64,000 nucleotides of DNA from the NCBI GenBank assembly GCA_934351925.1, contig CAKRJT010000006.1, positions 1 through 64,000 on the forward strand, read 5' to 3'. This document shows positions 33,120 to 41,554 of this stretch, one piece after another. The position numbers were made by a program, and so were the translations under genes. This DNA is from an uncultured Lachnospiraceae bacterium (GTDB lineage: Bacteria; Bacillota; Clostridia; Lachnospirales; Lachnospiraceae). The first letter of the stretch is position 1. Every line of letters begins with the position of its first letter. The notes beneath the pieces were generated by a model that was given only the letters and a program-made list of their open reading frames with translations, was not told where the DNA came from and made no database searches.

Positions 33120-35047
33120 TGGCAAAATATGTTGGATACAAAAGGCCAAAGGACACGAAAAAGACCATGAAGCATCTGCTCGTCTACCTCGGCTTTCACA
33201 AATGGTCGTTTGTGCTTGTTGCACTTCTCGTTTTCATAAGCGCCGGTGCAAATATAATGGGAACCTACCTTTTAAAGCCCGTAATCAACAGATTCATCGT
33301 ACCGGGTGACACGCCGGGACTTATCAGGGCGGTTCTTGGCATGGGAGCGATGTATCTCTGTGGTGTGCTGGCAACCTTTGGCTATAACAGACTCATGGTA
33401 ATCACCTCGCAGAAGGTTATAAGGGAGATAAGGAGTGACCTGTTTGCACATACGCAGAAGCTTCCGCTCAGCTATTTTGACGCACACACGCACGGCGAGC
33501 TGATGAGCCGTTTCACGAACGATGTCGACACCGTGCAGGAGGCGATGAACAGCAGCTTTGCGATGATCATCCAGAGCTTCATGCAGCTTTTCGGAACCAT
33601 AATCATGATGATGGTGCTGAGCATCAGGCTCTCGCTCATTGTAATCGTGTTCCTGTCGGTGATGTTTGTGTTCATAAAAATTAACGGAAAACAGAGTAAA
33701 AAGTATTTTAACAGGCAGCAGGCTGAGCTTGGAAAAATCAACGGTTTTGTTCAGGAGATGATGGCAGGGCAGAAGGTTGAGAAGGTGTTCAATCATGAGG
33801 CGAAGGACTTTGAGCGTTTCTGTGAGATGAACGAGAGCTTAAGAAAAGAGTCAACACACGCACTGACATTTGCCGGAAGAATGGTACCGACGATAGTTAC
33901 ACTCTCCTATTTTAATTATGCCGTGTCGGCGTGTGTCGGTGGACTTATGACAATTAAGGGACTGCTCGACCTTGGAAGTCTCTCGGCGTATCTCGTGTAT
34001 GTGCGACAGAGTGCAATGCCGTTAAATCAGTTCACACAGCAGGTCAACTTTCTTCTCTCGGCACTCTCGGGTGCGGAGCGTATCTTTGAGATGATGGATG
34101 AGGAGCCTGAGCTTGACGAGGGAAATGTCACACTCTGCAACGCAGTCAGAACTCCTGACGGGGAGCTGCAGGAGTGCGGGGAGAGAACGGGGCTGTTCGC
34201 GTGGAAGGTGCCGGAGCGTATGACAATGCTGGACGGTTCCTTACAGAAGCAGTTCAATGTAGTGGAAGATGGGGCGGTACATGAAGCAGCTGAAGCGACA
34301 AGACTTGTGGAGCTGAAGGGAGATGTACGTTTTAAGGAGGTGGTGTTCGGTTATACTCCCGAAAAGAGAGTATTGAACGGAATATCGCTCTTTGCAAAGC
34401 CGGGACAGAAGATTGCATTTGTGGGGTCAACGGGAGCAGGAAAGACAACCATAGTCAATCTGGTGAACAGGTTCTACGAGATACAGTCGGGAACTATAAC
34501 CTACGATGGAATAGATATAAAGGATATCAAAAAGGATGACCTGCGCCGTTCGCTCGCGATGGTTATTCAGGAGACGCATCTCTTCACGGGAACGATAGCG
34601 GACAATATAAGATACGGAAATCCTCATGCGACCGATGATGAGGTCATTGAGGCGGCAAAGATAGCAAATGCCGACACCTTTATAAGGTGGCTGCCGGAGG
34701 GCTACAACACGATGCTCTACTCAGACGGCGGAAATCTCTCGCAGGGACAGAGACAGCTTCTCGCCATTGCAAGAGCCGCGGTTGCCAAGCCGCCCGTGCT
34801 CATCCTCGACGAGGCGACAAGCTCGGTCGACACGAGAACAGAACGTCTCATTGAAAAAGGAATGGATGCAATAATGGAGGACAGAACCGTGTTCGTAATA
34901 GCGCATCGTCTGTCGACAGTCAGAAATGCTGAGGCGATCATGGTGCTTGAGAAGGGTGAGATTATAGAGAGAGGAGACCATGCTGAGCTGCTTTCACAGG
35001 AGGGAAGGTATTACCGGCTGTATATGGGACAGTTTGAACTAGAGTGA
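33119..35047 (+). CDS. ABC exporter subunit 2 (canonical ATPase site)
   Basis: The 642-residue partner has six membrane helices ('FVLVALLVFISAGANIMGT' onward) and an ATPase with Walker A 'GSTGAGKTTIVN', signature 'NLSQGQRQLLAIARAAV', Walker B 'VLILDEATSSVDT' and H-loop 'VIAHRLS', all intact. Between the membrane and ATPase parts is an insertion of about 60 residues (about 335-395: 'NAVRTPDGELQECGERTGLF', 'QFNVVEDGAVHEAAEATRL'), which is usual for the larger half of this subfamily. Its start overlaps the stop of subunit 1. The MarR gene follows 68 bp later. Confidence 0.93.
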   Translation: MAKYVGYKRPKDTKKTMKHLLVYLGFHKWSFVLVALLVFISAGANIMGTYLLKPVINRFIVPGDTPGLIRAVLGMGAMYLCGVLATFGYNRLMVITSQKVIREIRSDLFAHTQKLPLSYFDAHTHGELMSRFTNDVDTVQEAMNSSFAMIIQSFMQLFGTIIMMMVLSIRLSLIVIVFLSVMFVFIKINGKQSKKYFNRQQAELGKINGFVQEMMAGQKVEKVFNHEAKDFERFCEMNESLRKESTHALTFAGRMVPTIVTLSYFNYAVSACVGGLMTIKGLLDLGSLSAYLVYVRQSAMPLNQFTQQVNFLLSALSGAERIFEMMDEEPELDEGNVTLCNAVRTPDGELQECGERTGLFAWKVPERMTMLDGSLQKQFNVVEDGAVHEAAEATRLVELKGDVRFKEVVFGYTPEKRVLNGISLFAKPGQKIAFVGSTGAGKTTIVNLVNRFYEIQSGTITYDGIDIKDIKKDDLRRSLAMVIQETHLFTGTIADNIRYGNPHATDDEVIEAAKIANADTFIRWLPEGYNTMLYSDGGNLSQGQRQLLAIARAAVAKPPVLILDEATSSVDTRTERLIEKGMDAIMEDRTVFVIAHRLSTVRNAEAIMVLEKGEIIERGDHAELLSQEGRYYRLYMGQFELE

Positions 35048-35115
35048 TGAGACCGGAGTGAAAATATATTGAAGAAACACGTTTATAATTACTATTTGTG
35101 CCGTCCGGCGGCGGA

Positions 35116-35568
35116 ATGGAGATGGAGATGGATAGAGACGGATTGGGGAGTGCTTTTTTGAGGGTGGAGCTGCTTAGAAGGCAGCTTCTGCGGCCATATT
35201 TTATTGAGCTTGGATTGACGGTGGGGCAGGGACAGCCGCGGATACTTAAGACCTTGAGGAGCATGGGCGCGATGAGCCAGAGGGAGCTTGCCGACCTGTG
35301 CGTTCTTGATGTCACCACCATGTCGCGGACGCTTGATAAGCTTGAGAAGATGGGGCTTGTAAAGCGGACTGACAACCCGGAGTGTAGGCGCTCATGGGTC
35401 ATATCGCTCACACCCGCCGGTGAGGAGAAGGCGGACAAGGTCATAGAGCTTTTTAAGATGGCGGATGAGGTGTTCTCAGACGGCATGACGGCAGAGGAGG
35501 TTGAAAGGCTGTATGCTCTGATGGATGTCATTGAAAAAAATATAGAAAAGCATGGAGAGAAAATATAG
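35116..35568 (+). CDS. MarR-family repressor of the exporter operon
   Basis: The protein of about 150 residues has a winged helix: 'GLTVGQGQPRILKTLRSMG', 'MSQRELADLCVLDVTTMSRT', 'LDKLEKMGLVKRTDNPECRR' and 'WVISLTPAGEEKADKV'. The start is uncertain: GTG 35098 and ATG 35116, 35122 and 35128 are all in frame, and the purine-rich GGAGATGGAGATGG run makes the later ATGs plausible. It sits last in the exporter operon, and the palindrome at the operon promoter (31360) has the half-site shape MarR proteins bind. The inducer is presumably an exporter substrate. Confidence 0.88.
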   Translation: MEMEMDRDGLGSAFLRVELLRRQLLRPYFIELGLTVGQGQPRILKTLRSMGAMSQRELADLCVLDVTTMSRTLDKLEKMGLVKRTDNPECRRSWVISLTPAGEEKADKVIELFKMADEVFSDGMTAEEVERLYALMDVIEKNIEKHGEKI

Positions 35569-35620
35569 CTTTGCCGCTATAAAAGCTTTTTTCAAAATAT
35601 GCCGGTTAAATTTGTGAGTG

Positions 35621-35660
35621 AAAAGAGTGGACCGCCTTACTTGGCAGCCCACTCTTTTTT
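35621..35660. terminator. Bidirectional terminator between marR and acetyltransferase
   Basis: AAAAGAGTGG (35621-35630) pairs with CCACTCTTTT (35649-35658), with T runs on both strands. It overlaps the last codons of the minus-strand acetyltransferase gene. Confidence 0.85.
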
Positions 35661-36197
35661 CCATATTATATTCGCATTAGAAGGCTCCACAGTGCCCATA
35701 CGGGTGGTGTAATCTACAGCCTTCAGAAAATGAAAACCGCATTTTTCCTGAACGCGTGCGGACTGTCTGTTGTGCAGGAAATATTCGTAGGTGAGAAAAT
35801 CCAGCGCGCAGTCCTCAAAGAGATAGCGTATCACCTCACTCACAGCCTCCGGCATCAGGCCCTGTCCCCAATAAGCCTTGGAGAGCACACAGCCGATTTC
35901 ACGTCCCTTATACTCCGAAAGCTCAGGAAACTGTTTTTCATTGTAACATTCAATTCCAAGGGAGCCGATAACCTTTCCTTCGTATTCGAGGGCGAAGGTC
36001 TTTTTTTCTGCGATGAACATATCAAGTATTGTCTGCGACTCAGCCTTATCCTTGTGAGGTCTCCACCCAGCCATCTGTCCTACACCGTCCACGGAGGCAT
36101 ATTCATAAAAGTCATCGAGATCCGACTGCCGCCACGGACGAAGTATCATGCGATTGGTTTTCAAGGTTACATTTGAGATGTCAACAGGTGTATTCAT
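35637..36197 (-). CDS. RimJ/RimL-type GNAT acetyltransferase
   Basis: The 186-residue protein begins 'LKTNRMILRPWRQSDLDDFY', the typical start of the RimJ/RimL branch, and has the acetyl-CoA-binding strand-loop 'IGCVLSKAYWGQGLMPEAVS' (GQG loop) followed by 'YLFEDCALDFLTYEYFLHN' and 'SARVQEKCGFHFLKAVDY'. It transfers an acetyl group to an amine, possibly a ribosomal protein N-terminus or a small molecule; the substrate is not readable. It is convergent with the marR gene, and its end lies within a shared terminator. Confidence 0.88.
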   Translation of the reverse strand: MNTPVDISNVTLKTNRMILRPWRQSDLDDFYEYASVDGVGQMAGWRPHKDKAESQTILDMFIAEKKTFALEYEGKVIGSLGIECYNEKQFPELSEYKGREIGCVLSKAYWGQGLMPEAVSEVIRYLFEDCALDFLTYEYFLHNRQSARVQEKCGFHFLKAVDYTTRMGTVEPSNANIIWKKEWAAK

Positions 36198-36275
36198 GGC
36201 AAAACCTCACTTTCTTTTTGGTAAATTTCAGTTAATTTAACATGTACATGGACAAATGTCAATAAAAATCTGTTT

Positions 36276-36373
36276 TAAGAACAACTAAGCTTCTCCCAAA
36301 AGTCGTGATATTCATAAATATAATACGTTATACACGCTAAGTTTATAGAGCATGTTTTGACCTCAACATCATT
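36276..36373. repeat. Right-half copy of the 300-bp repeat element
   Basis: The stretch from AAGAACAACTAAGCTTCTCC (36276) through CATAAATATAA (about 36312) to GCATGTTTTGACCTC (36350-36364) follows the right arm of the element at 25577-25876 base by base with scattered changes, e.g. AAGCTTCTCCCAAAAGTCG is shared exactly. The left arm and the inner hairpins are absent. The end differs, and its last 19 bases equal 22978-22996. The rest of the 330-bp gap before the alcohol dehydrogenase is AT-rich without recognisable signals. Confidence 0.75.
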
Positions 36374-36526
36374 GAAAGCATAATATTATAATATTTTGAA
36401 ACAGATTTCTGAAAATATATCGGATAGCCGTTCGTAAATATAGCATTTCAAAAAATAGTATAAAGTGGTATATTAAAAACAAGTGTGTGAATTTTGACAG
36501 ACGAAGGTATTTCGGGAGGTAGACAG

Positions 36527-37708
36527 ATGAATAATTTTATCTATGAGACACCTACGAAGGTGTATTTTGGCAAAGATGAGGAGTTAAAGGTAGGAAAGCT
36601 TGTGGCAGAGTATAAGCCTAGGAAGGTTCTGATACATTATGGCGGGAAGTCTGCGAGGGAGAGCGGACTGCTTGACAGGGTAAAAAAGTGCCTTGATGAG
36701 GAGCATATCGCCTATGTGGAGCTTGGCGGCGTTGTTGCCAATCCGCAGCTGGCGCTTGTGAGAAAGGGAATAAAGCTGTGCCTTGACGAGGGTGTAGACT
36801 TCGTACTTGCTGTCGGAGGCGGTTCCGTAATGGATTCAGCCAAGGACATTGCAAACGGCGTGGCTAACCCGGAGGTGGATGTATGGGACTTCTCATTAAA
36901 GAAGTGTGAGCCTGCAAAGACCCTCAACAAGGGCGCCATTCTCACCCTGGCGGCGGCAGGCTCAGAGATGTCGAGCTCATGTGTCATAACGAACAGTGAG
37001 ACAGGGCAGAAGATGGGGTACGGCTCCAGTCTCAACAGAATGAATTTTGCGATTGAAAATCCGGAGCTTACATACACGGTAAGCCCTTACCAGACGGCAT
37101 GCGGAGCTGTGGACATTGCAATGCACACGATTGAGAGATATTTCTGCCCGGGCGAGGACACATATCTCACAGACGCCATTGCTGAGGCGGTTATAAAGAG
37201 CACGATGAAGGCTGCGGCGGACTGCCTTGAGAATCCGAAAAATTATGAGGCGCGAGCCAATATGATGTGGGCGTCATCACTTGCGCACAATGGTCTTACG
37301 CAGTGCGGCAGGCAGTTTCAGCTTGTGGTGCACCAGCTTGAGCATGAGGTTTCGGGAATGTATCCGGATGTGGCACACGGCGCAGGGCTTGCGGCATTGT
37401 GGTGCAGCTGGGCGCGCTATGTGTACAGCTGCAATATCAACAGGTGGCTTCAGTTTGCAGAGAATATCTGGAACATGGATATTGATTTCGAACACCCGAA
37501 AAAAACGATTGAGCAGGCAATAGACAAGCAGGAGCGGTACTATGCGTCTATAGGAATGCCAATCAACCTTAAGTCACTTGGGGTCAAAAAGGAGTCGCTT
37601 GAGGAGCTTGCACTGAAATGTTCGCGTAACAGGACAAGAACTCTCATCGGATATAAGCCGCTTGAATATGAGGATATCCTGAAAATATATCAGATGGCGT
37701 ATGAATAA
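36527..37708 (+). CDS. Iron-containing alcohol dehydrogenase (butanol dehydrogenase type)
   Basis: GGGAGGT stands before ATG 36527, which I prefer to the frame opening at 36494. The 393-residue protein begins 'MNNFIYETPTKVYFGKDEE' as in BdhA/YqhD-like enzymes, has the NAD(P) motif 'FVLAVGGGSVMDSAKDIANG', and the metal ligands in 'CGAVDIAMHTIERYF' (Asp, His) and 'VVHQLEHEVSGMYPDVAHGA' (His, His). It reduces aldehydes to alcohols during fermentation, or the reverse, in the cytoplasm. The GGGS loop leaves NADH or NADPH use open. The next gene begins 48 bp later. Confidence 0.93.
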   Translation: MNNFIYETPTKVYFGKDEELKVGKLVAEYKPRKVLIHYGGKSARESGLLDRVKKCLDEEHIAYVELGGVVANPQLALVRKGIKLCLDEGVDFVLAVGGGSVMDSAKDIANGVANPEVDVWDFSLKKCEPAKTLNKGAILTLAAAGSEMSSSCVITNSETGQKMGYGSSLNRMNFAIENPELTYTVSPYQTACGAVDIAMHTIERYFCPGEDTYLTDAIAEAVIKSTMKAAADCLENPKNYEARANMMWASSLAHNGLTQCGRQFQLVVHQLEHEVSGMYPDVAHGAGLAALWCSWARYVYSCNINRWLQFAENIWNMDIDFEHPKKTIEQAIDKQERYYASIGMPINLKSLGVKKESLEELALKCSRNRTRTLIGYKPLEYEDILKIYQMAYE

Positions 37709-37756
37709 GGGCTTTAAGAATGACATTTGGAAGATATTTTAAAGAGGTTTTTACAG

Positions 37757-38929
37757 ATGGAAATTAAAGATACCGAACTGCAATCAATTTTAGATAAAAT
37801 AACGGAGCTTCGCCATGAGCTTCATAGGATTCCCGAAGCTTCCATGAAGGAGTATAAGACCAAGCAGGCAATCATGGCTTTCATATCGGACAATACAGCT
37901 CTTGAAATCGTGGACCGTGGCACATGGTTCTATGCGGCAAAAAAATCGGAGGCTTCCGTCAAGCGCGGTGCGATTGCGTTCCGCGCGGATATGGACGCGG
38001 TGTGCGGCAGGGATGGGCTTCCGGGACATTATTGCGGGCATGACGGTCACAGCAGCATACTTGCCGGGCTTGCGATTGTCATTGACGGCACGGACACGGA
38101 CAGGGACGTTTACCTTATTTTTCAGCCCGGTGAGGAGACAGGTGAGGGGGCAAAAATCTGCTCACAGCTCATCAAGGAGAAAAATATTGAGGAGATATAT
38201 GGGCTTCACAACATACCGGGGCATGCCTTCGGAAATATTCTGGTGAGCAGTCCGGATATGGTGCACGAGGACAGCACGGAGTCTGCAAAAGAAGCTGCAG
38301 ATAAAGGCATGCTTAGGAGTACGTTTGCATGTGCATCGACAGGGCTGGAGATTTCATTGTACGGGCGTCCAAGCCATGCGGCATATCCTGAGGCGGGAAT
38401 TAATCCGGGACCTGCACTTGCGAAGCTTCTTCTTGATATAGAGGAGCTCACGCGCCTGATGAATGAGCAGGAGGGCTTTGTGCTTATGACGCTCGTCGGA
38501 ATGGAGGCCGGGAGCGCTAACTATGGCGTCGCTGCCTCGAGCGGAACGCTCAGACTGACTGTGAGGGGCGAAAAGGAGGATATTTTTGACAGCTATGTCG
38601 AGAAAATAAAAAAGCTTGTCCTTGAGGCTTCGGCACAGTCGGGAACGAGGATGAAGTTCGAGGAGCTTGAGAGATTTCCGGCTACCGAAAATTACGCGGA
38701 GAACGTGGAAAAGGTGACGGAGTGTGCGGAGAAGCTTGGTCTTACCGTGGAGAGGCTCAAGGAGCCTATGCGATGGTCTGAGGATTTCGGCTGGTATCTT
38801 ATGATGACAAAGGGGGCCTTCTTCGGCATCGGTGATGGAGAGACTTATGCACAGCTTCATACGCAGGACTATGAGTTTCCTGATGGAATTATGGGGAACG
38901 CAGTAAGACTCTTCGCCGGGCTGATATAG
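37757..38929 (+). CDS. M20-family amidohydrolase
   Basis: The start is ATG 37757 (AAAGAGG at 37740); an in-frame start at 37727 is less likely. The 390-residue protein shows the M20 metal site in 'HYCGHDGHSSILAGLA', 'FQPGEETGEGAKICS' (catalytic Glu), 'IYGLHNIPGHAFGNIL' and a late His in 'YAQLHTQDYEFPDGIMG', and the dimerisation-domain motif 'GRPSHAAYPEAGINPGPAL'. These are aminoacylase/HipO-like amidohydrolases that cut N-acyl amino acids. An inserted stretch around residues 170-195 ('HEDSTESAKEAADKGML') is unusual. The substrate is unknown. Confidence 0.88.
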   Translation: MEIKDTELQSILDKITELRHELHRIPEASMKEYKTKQAIMAFISDNTALEIVDRGTWFYAAKKSEASVKRGAIAFRADMDAVCGRDGLPGHYCGHDGHSSILAGLAIVIDGTDTDRDVYLIFQPGEETGEGAKICSQLIKEKNIEEIYGLHNIPGHAFGNILVSSPDMVHEDSTESAKEAADKGMLRSTFACASTGLEISLYGRPSHAAYPEAGINPGPALAKLLLDIEELTRLMNEQEGFVLMTLVGMEAGSANYGVAASSGTLRLTVRGEKEDIFDSYVEKIKKLVLEASAQSGTRMKFEELERFPATENYAENVEKVTECAEKLGLTVERLKEPMRWSEDFGWYLMMTKGAFFGIGDGETYAQLHTQDYEFPDGIMGNAVRLFAGLI

Positions 38930-39036
38930 CCTGCCAAAGGGTTCTTTGTGGCAAGCCAAGGTGTTGTTTACGGCTTGTGAAGCTGCCGCCGATTAGTCTT
39001 AAGCAGAGCTTTTATCATTATTTAGGAGTATTAGAC

Positions 39037-39783
39037 ATGTCTTATGCAATGACACATCTTATTATAGCGGATAATTTCGCCAATATAAGAAAAATAGAGG
39101 AGAAGGGCGTATTTCTGCTTGCCAGCATAGCGCCCGACGCGGTTCACACCAGAGCTGATTTCACTAAGAAAATGAAGGCATCGGCGCATTTTTTACAGCC
39201 GGAATACGGCTGGGGAGAGGTGTACGAGGAGGAGCCGATGAAGGTGTGGTATGGGCGGATAAGGGACTTCTACAAGCAGAGAATCGCGCTTGCCGCAGAT
39301 GATAGGGAGGCAGCATTTCTGCAGGGCTATACAATCCACATTCTGACAGATATATTTAACTGCCAGCTATTGTATGCGCCCAATTTTATAAGCTATGGAT
39401 TGAATCTGGACACATTCCGCGTTGAGTACAGGCGGGAATGTATCGTACAGGATAATTTTTTGTACCAGAATCATCCGGACCGGAATGAGATAGAGGAGGC
39501 GATGTCGGCGGCTGTTGCACAGGGCATAGGGCAGGAGGTCTTAGACCGCTTTGGAATAAATGATATAACTGCTGAAAATGTTCTGGACAATGCGCGATAC
39601 CAGCTTAATCTATATCATGCTGAGTGTGACGCGGTGGCGCGCGGGGAGAAGAAAATGGCTTCATTTGATGGGCTTAAGATGGTTTCGGAGAAGAACAGCG
39701 CCCTTTTTCTCTCACAGGTGGCTGCCGAATGTGACAGGTTGTTGTTCGATTTTCCGGACGCGGGAAGGACTTTCAAAGTGTAA
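39037..39783 (+). CDS. Zinc-dependent-phospholipase-C-like hypothetical protein
   Basis: ATG 39037 follows AGGAG with 9-bp spacing; the frame opening at 38977 has no site. The 248-residue protein has His and Asp residues placed as in the ZDPC/phospholipase C-like fold seen in many Clostridia hypothetical proteins: 'MTHLIIADNFA', 'LASIAPDAVHTR', 'FLQGYTIHILTDIFNCQLL' and 'YQLNLYHAECDAVA'. These His/Asp positions could bind zinc. No signal peptide is present, so an extracellular phospholipase is unlikely. It ends 19 bp before the dehydrogenase gene and may be cotranscribed. Confidence 0.6.
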   Translation: MSYAMTHLIIADNFANIRKIEEKGVFLLASIAPDAVHTRADFTKKMKASAHFLQPEYGWGEVYEEEPMKVWYGRIRDFYKQRIALAADDREAAFLQGYTIHILTDIFNCQLLYAPNFISYGLNLDTFRVEYRRECIVQDNFLYQNHPDRNEIEEAMSAAVAQGIGQEVLDRFGINDITAENVLDNARYQLNLYHAECDAVARGEKKMASFDGLKMVSEKNSALFLSQVAAECDRLLFDFPDAGRTFKV

Positions 39784-39802
39784 GAAAAGGAGGCGTATTT
39801 TA

Positions 39803-40783
39803 ATGAAAATATTTTTTTATGCGCTAAGAGAATACGATGAACAGAAGTATGTAGAAAAATTCGCCGGGCAGTATTCATTTGAGTATAGCTTTACATCCGC
39901 CTATCCGTCGATGGACAATGTGCAGCTTGCGAAGGGGTATGATGCCATATCAATTATCACAAATCCGATGTATCCTGAGATACTTAAGGCATTCCACGAT
40001 GTCGGTGTGCGGTATATATCGACCAGGAGCATAGGCTATGAGCACATTGACGTTGATTACGCCCATTCGCTTGGCATGAGGGCGTCGCATGTGGTGTATT
40101 CACCGAACAGTGTGGCTGACTATACGATTATGCTGATTCTCATGGCGTGCCGCAATATGCCGTGGATTATGAAAAAGGCGGACTGCCAGGACTATTCGCT
40201 CAAGGGGAAGGTCGGAAAGGAATTGTCTACCTCAACGGTCGGCGTGATAGGCACCGGAAATATAGGAAAGACGGTGGTAAAGCACCTGTCCGGCTTTGGC
40301 TGCCGCATCCTTGCCTACTCTCTGTATGAGGATGAGGAGGTAAAAAAATACGCGGAGTATGTAAGCCTTGACGAGCTTATAAAGCAGTCCGACATAATAA
40401 CGCTTCACGTTCCGGGAAATGCAGAGAATACCCATCTTATCGACGCAGCGGCATTTGAAAAAATGAAGGACGGAGTGATTATCGTAAATACGGCGCGCGG
40501 ACTTATAATCGACACGCAGGCGCTCATCGCGGCACTCAAGAGCGGAAAGGTCGGCTATGCCGCACTCGACACCTTCGAGGGAGAGGCGGGGCTCTACTAT
40601 CTTAATAAGGAAACACAGAGGCTTGACAATGACAATATGGCACTTTTAAAGAGCTTCCCGAATGTGATTCTCTCACCTCACATGGCATTCTACACGGAGC
40701 AGGCGGTGTCCGATATGGTGGAAAATTCCATCAAGGGGCTGCTTGGCTTAGAGAGTGGGGATGACTGGCTGGAAGTGAAATAG
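39803..40783 (+). CDS. D-2-hydroxyacid dehydrogenase (D-lactate dehydrogenase type)
   Basis: The start is ATG 39803 behind AGGAGG; an open frame reaching to 39578 runs through the previous gene and is not real N-terminus. The 326-residue protein has the NAD motif 'TVGVIGTGNIGKTVVKHL' and the catalytic triad of the family: Arg in 'VIIVNTARGLIIDTQAL', Glu in 'AALDTFEGEAGLYYL' and His in 'VILSPHMAFYTEQAV'. 'RYISTRSIGYEHIDVDYA' is typical of the LdhA/VanH-like branch. It reduces pyruvate or another 2-keto acid. A two-component system of VanRS-like form follows, but no vanA or vanX gene is present, so a glycopeptide-resistance role is not supported. Confidence 0.92.
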   Translation: MKIFFYALREYDEQKYVEKFAGQYSFEYSFTSAYPSMDNVQLAKGYDAISIITNPMYPEILKAFHDVGVRYISTRSIGYEHIDVDYAHSLGMRASHVVYSPNSVADYTIMLILMACRNMPWIMKKADCQDYSLKGKVGKELSTSTVGVIGTGNIGKTVVKHLSGFGCRILAYSLYEDEEVKKYAEYVSLDELIKQSDIITLHVPGNAENTHLIDAAAFEKMKDGVIIVNTARGLIIDTQALIAALKSGKVGYAALDTFEGEAGLYYLNKETQRLDNDNMALLKSFPNVILSPHMAFYTEQAVSDMVENSIKGLLGLESGDDWLEVK

Positions 40784-40885
40784 GCGGGTACAAAGACTAT
40801 GCGCGGATAACCGCAAGAAAAAGTAATTTGAATTTCATATTGGTACAACATTGATATGTTACGCTATATTGAGGAGGTAACAAGT

Positions 40886-41554
40886 ATGGCAAAAATAATG
40901 ATTGTAGAAGATAACCGTGGAACGAACAAGGCTATCTGTGAATATATGAAAACTGCCGGACATATTCTTATTTCCGCTTATGACGGAGTGGAAGCGCTGA
41001 ATGTTTTTCATCAAGGCGATTTAGACTTAATCGTTCTTGATATTATGTTGCCGTCTATGTCGGGAATAACAGTGCTGCATGAAATCCGAAAGAGCAGTGA
41101 TATTCCTGTAATTATGCTGACAGCGATTGAAGATGAATACACTCAATCAAATAGTTTTGATGAATTGGCTGACGATTATATCACGAAACCTTTTTCTATG
41201 CTGATTCTGGGAAAAAGAATAAATGCGCTTCTTCGTAGAAGCTACAATAAAGCTGCAATGAACAAAATACAAATAGGCGAAGTATGTATAGACTTTGCGG
41301 GGTATTCGGCTTCAGACAAAGACGGTAAAATTGACATTACTCCAAAAGAACTTGAAATATTAAAGCTTTTAATTGAAAATAAAGGATTAGTGTTATCGCG
41401 CAATCAAATACTGGACGATGTATGGGGAAATGATTGTGCAATTATAGACAGAACAATAGACGCATATATCCGTAATATACGAAAAAAACTAAAACTTGAT
41501 TGCATAACAACGGTTAAAGGCATAGGATATAAGTTTGAAATTGAGGTACAGTGA
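40886..41554 (+). CDS. OmpR/PhoB-type response regulator
   Basis: GAGGAGG precedes ATG 40886. The 222-residue protein has a receiver domain ('KIMIVEDNRGTNKAICEYM', phosphoacceptor Asp in 'LIVLDIMLPSMSGITV', 'PVIMLTAIEDEYT', 'DDYITKPFSM') and a winged-helix DNA-binding domain ('DITPKELEILKLLIENKGLV', 'DRTIDAYIRNIRKKLKLD', 'VKGIGYKFEI'). The next gene, a histidine kinase, starts within its stop codon (TGATG). The whole segment uses AAA and GAA codons heavily and is visibly more AT-rich than its flanks, which suggests acquisition as a unit. Confidence 0.95.
   Translation: MAKIMIVEDNRGTNKAICEYMKTAGHILISAYDGVEALNVFHQGDLDLIVLDIMLPSMSGITVLHEIRKSSDIPVIMLTAIEDEYTQSNSFDELADDYITKPFSMLILGKRINALLRRSYNKAAMNKIQIGEVCIDFAGYSASDKDGKIDITPKELEILKLLIENKGLVLSRNQILDDVWGNDCAIIDRTIDAYIRNIRKKLKLDCITTVKGIGYKFEIEVQ

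Noticed and set aside
39578..39802. N-terminal extension of the D-2-hydroxyacid dehydrogenase
   Set aside because: The extension overlaps the previous gene in another frame; ATG 39803 has AGGAGG and starts at the family's normal N-terminus.
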